From the NCBI GenBank assembly GCA_005503215.1, contig SCNS01000004.1, forward strand, positions 241,881-305,880: a stretch of DNA of 64,000 bases. The letters are read 5' to 3'. The translations under genes were made by a program, and so were the position numbers. The DNA comes from Sphingomonadaceae bacterium 3R27C6 (GTDB lineage Bacteria; Pseudomonadota; Alphaproteobacteria; Sphingomonadales; Sphingomonadaceae). The notes under the pieces are model-generated. The model was given only the letters and a program-made list of their open reading frames with translations. It was not told where the DNA came from and did no database searches. Of this stretch, positions 43,993-53,374 are shown in pieces (the first letter of the stretch is position 1; every line of letters begins with the position of its first letter).

Positions 43993-45129
43993 CTAGCCAA
44001 TCAAGCGGGCGATCCTGTCCCACACGCCAATTGAGCCCAAATCATTGAAAGTCACGACCAGCATAAGGGTCACGATTGCCGCAAAGCCGAATCGGAACGC
44101 CCATTCCTGCGCCTGCGGCGGCGCGGGGCGGCGCCGGATCGCTTCATAGGCGTAAAAGAGCAGATGGCCGCCATCGAGCATCGGCAATGGCAAGAGGTTG
44201 ATGAACCCCAGATTGATGGAAATGAAGGCGACGAAGACGATCAGGGCGGCGACGCCCAAGGTCGCCTGTTCGCCCGACTGCTTCGCGATCTTGATCGGCC
44301 CGCCCATTTCCTTGACCGAGCGTTGCCCGGTTGCGAACTGGCCCAATATCTTGCCGGTCAGCTGGACGATGTTCCAGGTCTGGCCCGCGCTCGCCTTCAC
44401 CGCTTCCAACGGGCCGACGCGCGCATATGTCAGCGCGCCCGACTGGATGCCGATGATCGCCACCTCGGCCTTGTTCCCGAAACCGTCGGTTTCGGTCGTG
44501 ACCCGCGGGCGCAATGTGATAGCGAGCCGCTGCTCGCCGCGCGCGATATCGAGACTCGCGGGCCTGCCGAGATCATAGGCCACAATCTTCGGGATATCGC
44601 CGAAGCTGTCGACCGACTGTCCGTTGATACCGGTGATGCGGTCACCGATACGGAGCCCCGCCGCCTCGGCCGCGCTGCCTGCCTGCACGCCGCCGATTAC
44701 CGGCGGAACCGTGGCAACGCCATAGGTCATGTTGAACGCGGCGAAAATCGCAATCGCGAACAAGAAGTTGGTCACCGGCCCTGCGAGGACGATGAGGGAG
44801 CGTTTCCACACCGGCTGCGCCGGAAATGTGTGCGATTTCTGGTCGGCTGGCAGCTGCTGCCATTCGGCGTCGGGCTGGCTCACCGCATCGCGGTCGCCCG
44901 CGAACTGGACATAGCCACCAAGCGGCAGCCAGCCGATCTTCCATTCGGTGCCGCGCTTGTCGGTCCAGCCGAGGACCTTGCGGCCGAAACCGATCGAGAA
45001 GGTATCGGCCTTCACGCCGCACCAGCGACCGACGATATAGTGGCCATATTCGTGCACGAAGACGAGCGGCCCCAAGACCGCGAGGAACGCGATCGGATAG
45101 AGCCAAAGCGGAATGTCAGGCATGTTCAT
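43993..45129 (-). CDS. rseP: RseP-type intramembrane zinc metalloprotease
   Basis: The 378-residue site-2 protease (M50) has the active-site motif HEYGH (26-30) in the first transmembrane helix and the third ligand in LLPLPMLDGGHLLF near the C terminus. A periplasmic PDZ domain lies between (VIGGVQAGSAAEAAGLRIG). It cleaves transmembrane anti-sigma factors in envelope-stress signalling and may clear signal peptides. It starts 13 bases before the dxr stop (overlap) and is followed by bamA, the conserved order. ATG 45129 (GTGGA upstream) or 45123 are both possible. Confidence 0.95.
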   Translation of the reverse strand: MNMPDIPLWLYPIAFLAVLGPLVFVHEYGHYIVGRWCGVKADTFSIGFGRKVLGWTDKRGTEWKIGWLPLGGYVQFAGDRDAVSQPDAEWQQLPADQKSHTFPAQPVWKRSLIVLAGPVTNFLFAIAIFAAFNMTYGVATVPPVIGGVQAGSAAEAAGLRIGDRITGINGQSVDSFGDIPKIVAYDLGRPASLDIARGEQRLAITLRPRVTTETDGFGNKAEVAIIGIQSGALTYARVGPLEAVKASAGQTWNIVQLTGKILGQFATGQRSVKEMGGPIKIAKQSGEQATLGVAALIVFVAFISINLGFINLLPLPMLDGGHLLFYAYEAIRRRPAPPQAQEWAFRFGFAAIVTLMLVVTFNDLGSIGVWDRIARLIG

Positions 45130-46282
45130 ATTGGTCCACAAAATGCTGGGCAGCCGCGCGGGATGCGGCATCGACGCTGAATATGTCCTGAAGCGACGCC
45201 GGCACCGCGGGCGCGTCGGCATCGATCACGCGGCGCACCGTATCGACGATCGCGGGGAAGGCAATGCGCCCCGCGAGGAAGGCGGCGACCGCCACTTCGT
45301 TCGCGGCGTTGAGCTGCGCGGGGCGCGCGCCGCCCTCGGCGATCGCGGCGCGGCAGAGCGCGGTCGCGGGGAAACGCACCTCGTCGGGCGCCTCGAAATC
45401 GAGCCGCGCGATGCTGGCGAGGTCGAGCGGGGCGCACGGGGTCGCCATGCGCTGCGGCCAGGCGAGCGCGCTGCTGATCGGGATGCGCATGTCGGGCGAG
45501 CCGAGCTGCGCCAGCGTCGAACAGTCGATATATTCGACGAGGCTGTGGATCACCGACTGCGGGTGGACGAGGATTTCGATGCGTTCGAGCCCGACGGGGA
45601 ACAGGTGATGCGCCTCGATCAGCTCAAGGCCCTTGTTCATCATCGTCGCCGAATCGACGCTGATCTTGGCGCCCATCGACCAGTTCGGGTGCGCCACCGC
45701 CTGTTTGGGGGTCACGCGCGCCATGTCGTCGGCGCTCATCGTGCGGAACGGACCGCCGCTCGCGGTCAGGATGATGCGGCGCACCTGATCGATGCGCCCG
45801 CCCGCGAGACACTGGAAGATCGCATTATGCTCGCTGTCGACGGGCAGGATCGTCGCGCCCGACGTGCGCGCCACCGCGGTCATCAACTCGCCCGACGATA
45901 CGAGCGCTTCCTTGTTGGCGAGCGCCACATCGTATCCGGCGGCAAGCGCCGCCATTGTCGGCGCGAGCCCCGCGGTGCCGACGATCGCCGCCATGACGAG
46001 GTCGGTGGGTCGCTGCGCGGCTTCGACGAGCGCCTCAGCGCCCGCCGCTACTTCGATCCCGGTGCCTGCCAGCGCCTCGGCGAGTTCGCCATAGCGCGCG
46101 TCGTCGGCGATCACCGCGATATCGGGACGAAACTCGCGGGCAAGCTTCGCCAGCTCCGCAACGTCGCTATTCGCGGTCAGCACGCTGACAGCCCAAGCCT
46201 CGCCGTCGCGCCGCACCAGATCGAGGGTCGATTGCCCGACCGATCCGGTGGCGCCGAACAGCGAGAGGCGGCGCTGCGTCAT
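45116..46282 (-). CDS. dxr: 1-deoxy-D-xylulose-5-phosphate reductoisomerase
   Basis: The 388-residue enzyme performs the first committed step of the MEP isoprenoid pathway with NADPH. It has the nucleotide-binding loop LFGATGSVGQSTLDL, the metal and substrate-binding segment NWSMGAKISVDSATMMNKG and the LPVDSEHNAIFQCL motif. Its start follows the cdsA stop by one base, and its 3' end overlaps the rseP start, so the run is a tight operon. Length is normal for the family. Start is the ATG giving MTQRRLSLFG. Confidence 0.97.
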   Translation of the reverse strand: MTQRRLSLFGATGSVGQSTLDLVRRDGEAWAVSVLTANSDVAELAKLAREFRPDIAVIADDARYGELAEALAGTGIEVAAGAEALVEAAQRPTDLVMAAIVGTAGLAPTMAALAAGYDVALANKEALVSSGELMTAVARTSGATILPVDSEHNAIFQCLAGGRIDQVRRIILTASGGPFRTMSADDMARVTPKQAVAHPNWSMGAKISVDSATMMNKGLELIEAHHLFPVGLERIEILVHPQSVIHSLVEYIDCSTLAQLGSPDMRIPISSALAWPQRMATPCAPLDLASIARLDFEAPDEVRFPATALCRAAIAEGGARPAQLNAANEVAVAAFLAGRIAFPAIVDTVRRVIDADAPAVPASLQDIFSVDAASRAAAQHFVDQYEHA

Positions 46283-46283
46283 C

Positions 46284-46961
46284 TCAAACCGCCGCCCGCA
46301 CGGCGACCTGGCCGGCAAAAGCGAGCGCGCCGAGCAGCAGCGCCACCGGCAGCACGCCGTCGACGCGGTCGAACAGGCCGCCGTGGCCGGGGATGAGCTT
46401 GCCCGAATCCTTGACCCCCGCGCGGCGCTTCATCCAGCTTTGCGCGAGGTCGCCAAGCTGCGCGAGCAGCCCCATGAACAGACCGATCCACAAAGGCACG
46501 CCGACGATGCCCGCGCGGTCGCCAATGGTGGCGCTGGCGATCAGCGCGGCGACCATACCGCCGATCAGGCCCGACCAGGTCTTCGACGGGCTGATTTTGG
46601 GTGCGAGGCGCGCGCCGCCAAAGGCGCGGCCGGCGAAATAGGCGCCGATGTCGGTCGCCCACACCATGCCGAAGACCCACAGCGCCGCGGTCATGCCGAG
46701 ATGGTCGCGGATGAACCAGAGCCCCGCCATCGCGCCGAGAACGAGAATGGGGCCGAGGACATTGAGGCCCGTCTTGGCGCCGCCGCCGAGGGTCATTGCG
46801 CGAACCAGCGCGAACCATTCGACGAGGACAAGCGCCCCGCCGACGAGCAGCAGCAGACCGAAAGCGATACCGCCGAACCAGAGCGCGGTGCCCGCGATCG
46901 CGAACAGGACGATCGCCGACCCGATCCGCACCCAAAGGTCCGATTTGCCCGCTGCCGCCAT
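46284..46961 (-). CDS. cdsA: Phosphatidate cytidylyltransferase
   Basis: The 225-residue integral-membrane enzyme makes CDP-diacylglycerol from CTP and phosphatidate. The C-terminal signature SPSKTWSGLIGGMVAALIAS and the preceding WATDIGAYFAGRAFGG are diagnostic. About six transmembrane helices are visible. It is shorter than the E. coli enzyme (285) but the signature is complete. It sits between uppS (four bases upstream) and dxr. Its product feeds pssA, which is encoded later in this window at 51729. Confidence 0.95.
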   Translation of the reverse strand: MAAAGKSDLWVRIGSAIVLFAIAGTALWFGGIAFGLLLLVGGALVLVEWFALVRAMTLGGGAKTGLNVLGPILVLGAMAGLWFIRDHLGMTAALWVFGMVWATDIGAYFAGRAFGGARLAPKISPSKTWSGLIGGMVAALIASATIGDRAGIVGVPLWIGLFMGLLAQLGDLAQSWMKRRAGVKDSGKLIPGHGGLFDRVDGVLPVALLLGALAFAGQVAVRAAV

Positions 46962-46964
46962 GCC

Positions 46965-47651
<687 letters not shown>

Positions 47652-47677
47652 CTAAAAAACCTCAAAATCCGTTCGCA

Positions 47678-47741
47678 TCGAGCGAAGTCGAGATGCCCCT
47701 CGACCTTGCTCCAGTCCGATGGGTGTCTCGACTTCGCTCGA
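47678..47741. repeat. Intergenic inverted repeat, TCGAGCGAAGTCGAGA type
   Basis: TCGAGCGAAGTCGAGA (47678-47693) recurs exactly reverse-complemented at 47726-47741, with the stem continuing inwards through two G-U pairs and three G-C pairs. It lies between frr and uppS, splitting the envelope cluster into two possible transcripts. The sequence resembles a dispersed repeat of sphingomonad genomes; not verified by counting. Confidence 0.75.
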
Positions 47742-47774
47742 CACGAGCGGAAGAGAGAATGGTGCCCGAAAGCA

Positions 47775-48329
47775 CTAGCCCAGGATTTCCTTTTCCTTGG
47801 CGGCCGCGGCGGCGTCGAGTTCGGCGATCGTCGCGTCGGTCAGCTTCTGCACCTCGGTCTCGTGGCGCTTGCGCTCGTCCTCGCTGATTTCCTTCTTATT
47901 CTCGTCGGCCTTCAGATTGTCCATGCCGTCGCGGCGGACGTTGCGCACCGCGATGCGTGCCTTTTCAGCGTACTGGCCGGCGAGCTTCGACAGCTCCTTG
48001 CGGCGCTCCTGCGTCATTTCGGGGATCGGCAGCCGCAGCATCTGGCCGTCGACGATCGGGTTGAGACCGAGGCCCGCCGAGCGGATCGCCTTGTCGACCG
48101 GACCGACATTCGACTTGTCCCACACCTGCACCGACAGCATGCGCGGTTCGGGCGCGCTGACCGAGGCGACCTGGTTCAGCGGCATGTGGCTGCCATAGAC
48201 CTCGACCGTCACCGGATCGAGCAGCGCGGTGTGCGCGCGGCCGGTGCGCAGGCCCGAAAGGTCGCTCTTCAGCGCTTCGACCGCGCCGTGCATGCGGCGT
48301 TCGAGGTCGGCCTTGTCATATTTCGCCAT
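47775..48329 (-). CDS. frr: Ribosome recycling factor
   Basis: The 184-residue RRF has the full-length sequence [20 protein letters not shown] (arginine at the ribosome-binding site), [20 protein letters not shown], and a [13 protein letters not shown] linker, with C-terminal coiled coil. It dissociates post-termination ribosomes with EF-G. It lies downstream of pyrH on the same strand, the usual order in proteobacteria, with a 76-base gap. The start is MAKYDKAD. Confidence 0.98.
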   Translation of the reverse strand: MAKYDKADLERRMHGAVEALKSDLSGLRTGRAHTALLDPVTVEVYGSHMPLNQVASVSAPEPRMLSVQVWDKSNVGPVDKAIRSAGLGLNPIVDGQMLRLPIPEMTQERRKELSKLAGQYAEKARIAVRNVRRDGMDNLKADENKKEISEDERKRHETEVQKLTDATIAELDAAAAAKEKEILG

Positions 48330-48405
48330 CGTCTTTTCCTCTTCTATTCTTGTCAGGCGGCGTCGCCGGGCATGTCTTCAGCCGGTATTGCCGGGCTTCA
48401 TATCG

Positions 48406-49128
48406 CTAGTCGGCATCGCCGACGATGGTGGAAACACCCTCGCCCGCCAGCACGCGCGCGAGATTGCCCGGCTCGCGGATATTGAACACGACGATCGGGA
48501 TATGGTTGTCGCGGCACAGCGCGACCGCGCTCGCGTCCATCACCTTCAGATTGTCGGCGAGCACGCGGTCATAGCTGAGCGTGTCATAGCGAACCGCGGT
48601 CGGGTCCTTCTTCGGATCGGCGTTATAGACGCCGTCGACGCTGGTGCCCTTGAGCAGCGCGTCGCATTTCATTTCGGCGGCGCGGAGCGCGGCACCGCTG
48701 TCGGTGGTGAAATAGGGCGCGCCGACGCCGGCGGCGAAGATCACGACGCGGCCTTTTTCCATATGGCGCTCGGCGCGGCGGCGGATCACGGGCTCGCACA
48801 CCTTGTCCATCTCGATCGCCGACTGGACGCGCGTTTCGACGCCAAGCTGTTCGAGCGCATTCTGCATCGCCAGCGCGTTCATCACGGTGGCGAGCATGCC
48901 CATATAGTCGGCCTGTGCGCGGTCCATGCCCTTGGCGGCGCCCGCCATGCCGCGAAAGATATTGCCGCCGCCGATGACGAGGCAGATTTCAAGGCCGCGG
49001 CCTTTGGCTTCCTTGACCTCGGCCGCCATGCTCGCGACGGTTTCGGGGTCGATGCCGAACGGGCTGGAGCCCATCAGCGCCTCGCCCGACAGTTTCAGCA
49101 GAATACGTTTCATGCCGGGCAGAGCCAT
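48406..49128 (-). CDS. pyrH: UMP kinase
   Basis: The 240-residue amino-acid-kinase-family UMP kinase has [13 protein letters not shown] at the N terminus and GGGNIFRGM in the phosphate-binding region. The ATP site [19 protein letters not shown] lies near the C terminus. It phosphorylates UMP to UDP for pyrimidine nucleotide synthesis. Start [10 protein letters not shown] is taken at 49128; an in-frame ATG five codons later (MKRILLK) would also give a normal enzyme. It stands between tsf and frr, the usual cluster. Confidence 0.97.
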   Translation of the reverse strand: MALPGMKRILLKLSGEALMGSSPFGIDPETVASMAAEVKEAKGRGLEICLVIGGGNIFRGMAGAAKGMDRAQADYMGMLATVMNALAMQNALEQLGVETRVQSAIEMDKVCEPVIRRRAERHMEKGRVVIFAAGVGAPYFTTDSGAALRAAEMKCDALLKGTSVDGVYNADPKKDPTAVRYDTLSYDRVLADNLKVMDASAVALCRDNHIPIVVFNIREPGNLARVLAGEGVSTIVGDAD

Positions 49129-49243
49129 GATCGGGGGAACCTTATGTAATCGATGAATAAGCGAATGGCGCGCACCCTAGAGCGGGCACGCGCCATTGCC
49201 AAGCGGACTACCGCGATGAACGCGGCAATCCGAATCTTCTTTT

Positions 49244-50170
49244 TTAGACGCCGGCGACCGCCGCGACTTCCGCCGCGAAATCGCTTTCTTCCTTCTCGAT
49301 GCCTTCACCGAGCTGGAAGCGGACGAAGCCCTTGAGCGTCACGTCCGCGCCGACATCCTTGCCGGCTGCGGCGACGACTTCGGCGACCGGGGTCTTGCCG
49401 TCCATCACGAACAGCTGCGACAGCAGCGCGTTTTCCTTGCGGAACTTCGCGATCGAACCGTCGACCATCTTTGCGACGATATCGGCGGGCTTGCCCGACT
49501 GGGCGGCCTTTTCTTCGGCGATCGCGCGTTCGCGGGCGACCAGGTCGGCGTCGAGATCGTCGCCGTTCAGCGCCAGCGGGTTCGCGGCGGCGACGTGCAT
49601 CGCGAGCTGCTTGCCCAGCGGTTCAAGAACGTCGGCACCGGCGGTCGATTCGAGCGCGACGAGCACGCCGATCTTGCCCATGCCGGGTGCAGCGGCGTTA
49701 TGGACATAGCCCGTGACGACGCCCGAGTTCACCGAGACGATGACGCTGCGGCGCAGCGACTGGTTTTCACCGATCGTCGCGATATTGCTGGTCAGCTTCT
49801 CGGCGACGGTTTCACCGCCCGGATAAGCGGCAGCGGCGAGCGCTTCGATGTCCGAGATATTGCCGGCAAGCGCGACCTGCGTCACGTCGCGGACGAATTC
49901 CTGGAACTGCTCATTCTTGCCGACGAAGTCGGTTTCGCTGTTCACTTCGACCATCGCGCCGCGCGTGCCGTCGGTGGCGACGCCAACGAGGCCTTCGGCG
50001 GCAACGCGGCCAGCCTTCTTGGCGGCGGCGGCGAGGCCCTTTGTGCGCAGCCAGTCGATCGACGCTTCGATGTCACCGTTGTTTTCGGCGAGCGCCTTTT
50101 TGCAGTCCATCATGCCTGCGCCCGTGCGGTCGCGCAGTTCCTTGACGAGAGCGGCCGTAATTTCAGCCAT
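49244..50170 (-). CDS. tsf: Elongation factor Ts
   Basis: The 308-residue EF-Ts begins [19 protein letters not shown] with the TDxDP-type contact segment [20 protein letters not shown]. It has the core-domain pattern [19 protein letters not shown] used to open EF-Tu. It recycles EF-Tu-GDP. It lies downstream of rpsB, from which it is separated by a 132-base gap with a strong stem-loop. Length and motifs are normal. Confidence 0.98.
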   Translation of the reverse strand: MAEITAALVKELRDRTGAGMMDCKKALAENNGDIEASIDWLRTKGLAAAAKKAGRVAAEGLVGVATDGTRGAMVEVNSETDFVGKNEQFQEFVRDVTQVALAGNISDIEALAAAAYPGGETVAEKLTSNIATIGENQSLRRSVIVSVNSGVVTGYVHNAAAPGMGKIGVLVALESTAGADVLEPLGKQLAMHVAAANPLALNGDDLDADLVARERAIAEEKAAQSGKPADIVAKMVDGSIAKFRKENALLSQLFVMDGKTPVAEVVAAAGKDVGADVTLKGFVRFQLGEGIEKEESDFAAEVAAVAGV

Positions 50171-50249
50171 GGAAAAATCCTTTCAATAAGGGCGAGCCCA
50201 TCTGGCCCGCGGGACGCCCGCGCGCATGGCGGGGCGATAAGTCAAAGGG

Positions 50250-50290
50250 ATGACAGGGACGGCGTGGGCCTTGCCGCGCCGTCCCGTCAT
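50250..50290 (-). terminator. Stem-loop between rpsB and tsf, possible attenuator
   Basis: GGGACGGCG (50256-50264) pairs with CGCCGTCCC (50277-50285). With one bulged A the stem extends outwards through ATGAC/GTCAT, so about 14 pairs. It lies in the tsf leader downstream of rpsB. A weak pyrimidine run follows on the minus strand (CCCTTTGACTT). It could reduce read-through from rpsB or be an mRNA end point; no strong U-run. Confidence 0.55.
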
Positions 50291-50302
50291 GCCCGAGAGC
50301 GA

Positions 50303-51160
50303 CTAGGCGTCGCTCTGACGTTCGGTTTCGGCGGCAGCTTCGGCCGGGACCTGTTCGTCTTCAGTCACCGGAGCGGCAACGTCTTCAGCAACCGGAGCGG
50401 CCGCTTCTTCGGCCAGCACGGCTTCGGCGGCGGGCTCGACAGCGGCGCCGAGATCTTCGCCGCGGTTCGCGCGGGCCTGCTGGCCGCCACGGGTCGCCGC
50501 CTGAGCAACCGCATCGCAATAGAGGCGGATGGCGCGCGCGGCGTCATCGTTCGCCGGAACCGGGAATGCGATGCCGTCGGGCGAGACGTTCGAATCGAGG
50601 ATCGCGACGACGGGAATGCCAAGAACGTTGGCTTCCTTGATCGCCAGCTCTTCCTTGTTCGCGTCGATCACGAACATCACGTCGGGAATGCCGCCCATGT
50701 CGCGGATGCCGCCAAGCGACATTTCGAGCTTGTCGCGCTCGCGCGTCTTGTTGAGCACTTCCTTCTTGGTGAGGCCCGAGGTGTCGCCCGAGAGCTGCTC
50801 TTCGAGCGTCTTGAGACGCTTGATCGAACCCGAGATCGTCTTCCAGTTGGTGAGCATGCCGCCCAGCCAGCGGTGGTTGACGAAGTGCTGACCCGAAGCG
50901 CGCGCGGCGTCGGCGATCGGACCCTGCGCCTGGCGCTTGGTGCCGACGAACAGGACCTTGCCACCGGCGGCCGACGAGGACGCGATGAAGTCGAGCGCGC
51001 GCGCGAAGAGCGGCACGGTCTGCGACAGGTCGAGAATGTGGATGCCGTTGCGCGCGCCGAAGATATACGGCTTCATGCGCGGGTTCCAACGGTGGGTCTG
51101 GTGGCCGAAGTGGGCGCCAGCTTCGATAAGATTCTGCATCGTGACGACAGGTGCCGCCAT
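50303..51160 (-). CDS. rpsB: 30S ribosomal protein S2
   Basis: The 285-residue S2 starts [20 protein letters not shown] and contains [39 protein letters not shown] and the conserved [19 protein letters not shown] segment. It extends beyond the E. coli S2 (241) by an acidic Ala/Glu/Pro tail of about 55 residues ([18 protein letters not shown]). AAGGAG precedes the ATG by seven bases; the upstream frame of 30 codons is not used. It binds the head of the small subunit with bS1. Confidence 0.98.
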   Translation of the reverse strand: MAAPVVTMQNLIEAGAHFGHQTHRWNPRMKPYIFGARNGIHILDLSQTVPLFARALDFIASSSAAGGKVLFVGTKRQAQGPIADAARASGQHFVNHRWLGGMLTNWKTISGSIKRLKTLEEQLSGDTSGLTKKEVLNKTRERDKLEMSLGGIRDMGGIPDVMFVIDANKEELAIKEANVLGIPVVAILDSNVSPDGIAFPVPANDDAARAIRLYCDAVAQAATRGGQQARANRGEDLGAAVEPAAEAVLAEEAAAPVAEDVAAPVTEDEQVPAEAAAETERQSDA

Positions 51161-51484
51161 AGTCTTTCTCCTTCCGGTTGGTCCTCTGGAAAGCAAGAAC
51201 CGAAGGCCCGCAAGCGGACGATCCGGCACCGGTTTATGTGCGCCTTCCATGTGGAATGGGCGGGCCGTTAGCCGCCTTGGCCGCCAAAAGCAAGGGGTGG
51301 ACGTGGCTTTTCGCGTTCAATGGAGGCCCAATGGAGGATGGGCCCCAGACTCAACTCGGCGACAAAGCGACTCCGTTCGTCGCAAAAGTGTTGAGAACAA
51401 AACGGGAACATGGAACGAAAAGTTCAACGAAACCGTCGCTGGTCAACAAAAGGTTTCGCACACAGAAGCCGAAAGGACAAGATC
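51161..51484. other. Gap between rpsB and a small membrane-protein gene
   Basis: This 324-base divergent region holds no gene that I can support. It contains the rpsB leader on the minus side (AAGGAG at the ATG) and a TTCCATGTGGAA dyad at 51247-51258. The plus side carries the SOS-box-like site and ribosome-binding site of the next gene. No convincing rpsB promoter hexamers were found. Confidence 0.4.
51395..51409 (+). promoter_or_regulatory. SOS-box-like LexA site
   Basis: GAAC, seven bases (AAAACGG), GAAC matches the alphaproteobacterial LexA operator GTTC-N7-GTTC in reverse orientation. A third GAAC follows three bases later (51413-51416). It lies 76 bases before the start of the small membrane-protein gene. 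The match is exact for the consensus half-sites, but only eight bases are specified, so chance occurrence is possible. Confidence 0.5.
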
Positions 51485-51745
51485 ATGGTTCAGGTCGCTG
51501 CCGCTCTCCTCTTCGCCCTCGCCGCCGGGCTCGGCGTCACGGTGATCCTGGCCATGCTCAAGAATAACGAGAATGCGATTCTCTCGGCGCTGCTCGGCGA
51601 AGGCGCCTTCCCGGCCGAAACCGCCCCGCAGTCGGGTCCGCTTCCGCAGAAGATGACGCTGCGCCGTTCGCCGGCGCGCCGCGATGCCCCGCGTCCGATC
51701 CGCGCCGCAGCACGCATGCAGCCGGCGCTCAGCCGCGCCGCTTGA
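51485..51745 (+). CDS. Small membrane protein, possibly SOS-controlled
   Basis: The 86-residue protein begins MVQVAAALLFALAAGLGVTV, a single hydrophobic segment, followed by a polar, proline- and arginine-rich tail (LRRSPARRDAPRPIRAAAR). AAAGGAC is six bases upstream of the ATG. An SOS-box-like site lies 76 bases before it. Small membrane proteins under LexA control in alphaproteobacteria include division inhibitors (SidA of Caulobacter); similarity here is only in layout. It ends inside the last 17 bases of pssA on the other strand. Confidence 0.6.
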   Translation: MVQVAAALLFALAAGLGVTVILAMLKNNENAILSALLGEGAFPAETAPQSGPLPQKMTLRRSPARRDAPRPIRAAARMQPALSRAA

Positions 51746-52502
51746 CCTTCGCGTAGCTCGCAAGCCCGAAGGGCAGCATCGCCAAATAGAGTGCGCACAC
51801 GGCTAGCAAAGTCTGCCACGGCGCGGTGACGAGAGCGGCGCCGAGCAGGCCGACGCCGGCCAGCGCGAACAGGCGCCACGACCGGCGAAGCCGGATCGAC
51901 GACCAGCTATAGGTCGGGATCGCCGAGATCATCAGCATCGCGATGGCGAGCGCCCACGGCATCACGACATACCATTCGCGGAACAGGTAGTTTCCGGTCA
52001 CCAGCCATAGATAGACGGGAACGAACGACAGCCCGGCCCCCGCAGGCGCCGGAATGCCGGTCATGAAGCCCGCCGACTTGTGCGGCTGGAATTCGGCATC
52101 GAGGCGTGAATTGAAGCGCGCGAGCCGCAGCGCGCAGCACACCGCGAGCGCAAGCGCCGCGGTCCAGCCGAATTTGGGAGCGTCAGCGAGCGACCAGAGG
52201 AACAGGATCATCGCCGGCGCGACCCCGAACGCGATCACGTCGGACAGCGAATCGAGTTCGGCGCCGAACTTGCTCTGCGCGCGCAAGAGCCGCGCGATAC
52301 GCCCATCCATCCCGTCGAGCACCCCCGCGACGATGATCATCGTCACCGCCGCGGCCCATTCGCCGCCGATCGCGAAGCGGACGCCGGTCAGTCCTGAACA
52401 GAGCGCAAGGATGGTGATCGCATTGGGCGCAAAGGCGCGCAGGCTGACCCCGGCGATGCGGCGACCCGCGGCATCGGGGATGACCTGCTCGTCCTCGGTC
52501 AT
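51729..52502 (-). CDS. pssA: CDP-diacylglycerol-serine O-phosphatidyltransferase
   Basis: The 257-residue integral-membrane CDP-alcohol phosphatidyltransferase carries the signature DGMDGRIARLLRAQSKFGAE followed by LDSLSD, the metal-binding DGxxAR-G-D-D motif of this family. About six or seven transmembrane helices. It makes phosphatidylserine from CDP-DAG and serine. Its ATG is one base after the psd stop, so psd-pssA are coupled. Product goes to Psd. The chosen start MTEDEQV excludes a 58-residue upstream frame that lies inside psd. Confidence 0.93.
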   Translation of the reverse strand: MTEDEQVIPDAAGRRIAGVSLRAFAPNAITILALCSGLTGVRFAIGGEWAAAVTMIIVAGVLDGMDGRIARLLRAQSKFGAELDSLSDVIAFGVAPAMILFLWSLADAPKFGWTAALALAVCCALRLARFNSRLDAEFQPHKSAGFMTGIPAPAGAGLSFVPVYLWLVTGNYLFREWYVVMPWALAIAMLMISAIPTYSWSSIRLRRSWRLFALAGVGLLGAALVTAPWQTLLAVCALYLAMLPFGLASYAKVKRRG

Positions 52503-52503
52503 A

Positions 52504-53238
52504 TTATTGACCGATCCCGTCGATCGTCTCGGCGGTGCCAATCCGTGCGACGACCGTCTCGCCGGCGAGCGTGCGCTGCCCGAGCAGCACCTGCGGCGTC
52601 GTGCCCGCAGGCAGATAGACATCGACGCGGCTGCCGAAGCGGATGAGGCCGACGCGCTGGCCGGTGGTGAGTTCATTGCCCATCGTCACGAAGGGCATGA
52701 TGCGGCGCGCAACAAGCCCGGCGATCTGAGTGAAGCCGACGCGCACGCCATCGGCGCGCTCGACGACGAAATGCTGGCGCTCATTCTCCTCGCTCGCCTT
52801 GTCGAGGTCGGCATTCACGAATTTGCCCGGAATATACACCAGCTTGCGCAGCGTTCCGGCGACGGGCGTGCGGTTGATGTGGACGTCGAAGACGCTCATG
52901 AAAATCGACACGCGCAGCATCGGCGCGGCGCCCAGCCCGTCGGGGCCGGAGATTTCGGGCGGCGGCGGGACTTCGGCGATCTGGGTGATCAGCCCGTCGG
53001 CGGGCGCGATGATGACATCGCTCCCCGCCGGGGTGACGCGGACCGGGTCGCGAAAGAAGGCACCGACCCACAAGGTCACGCCCAGCATCAGCCAGCCGAC
53101 GATTTCCCAGCCGAGCAGCCAGAAACAGAGGGTCACGATACCGGCGATCAAAAGGAACTTGCGGCCTTCGGGATGGATCGACGGCCAGTGCCATTTGATG
53201 CCGCCGCCGGGGCGGTTCGAGGATATGATATTGGACAT
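52504..53238 (-). CDS. psd: Phosphatidylserine decarboxylase
   Basis: The 244-residue short-form (PSD-A/related) enzyme converts phosphatidylserine to phosphatidylethanolamine. A hydrophobic N-terminal half ([20 protein letters not shown]) anchors it. The catalytic region has [33 protein letters not shown] and the self-cleavage site in [13 protein letters not shown], where the serine after glycine becomes the pyruvoyl group. It precedes pssA. Start MSNIISS has only a weak ribosome-binding site; the preceding 136 bases to icd are divergent. Confidence 0.93.
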   Translation of the reverse strand: MSNIISSNRPGGGIKWHWPSIHPEGRKFLLIAGIVTLCFWLLGWEIVGWLMLGVTLWVGAFFRDPVRVTPAGSDVIIAPADGLITQIAEVPPPPEISGPDGLGAAPMLRVSIFMSVFDVHINRTPVAGTLRKLVYIPGKFVNADLDKASEENERQHFVVERADGVRVGFTQIAGLVARRIMPFVTMGNELTTGQRVGLIRFGSRVDVYLPAGTTPQVLLGQRTLAGETVVARIGTAETIDGIGQ

Positions 53239-53374
53239 GGCCGTTCTTCTAGGGGGCAGCTTCTATACTGACAATGGATAAGCTGACCCGCCAGTTCCAC
53301 CGGCAGTTGATCAATCGTCCCGCTTTGCCTAAGGCGCTCGCAACTCCGACTCCCCAAGGAAAAAGGCTGAACGC

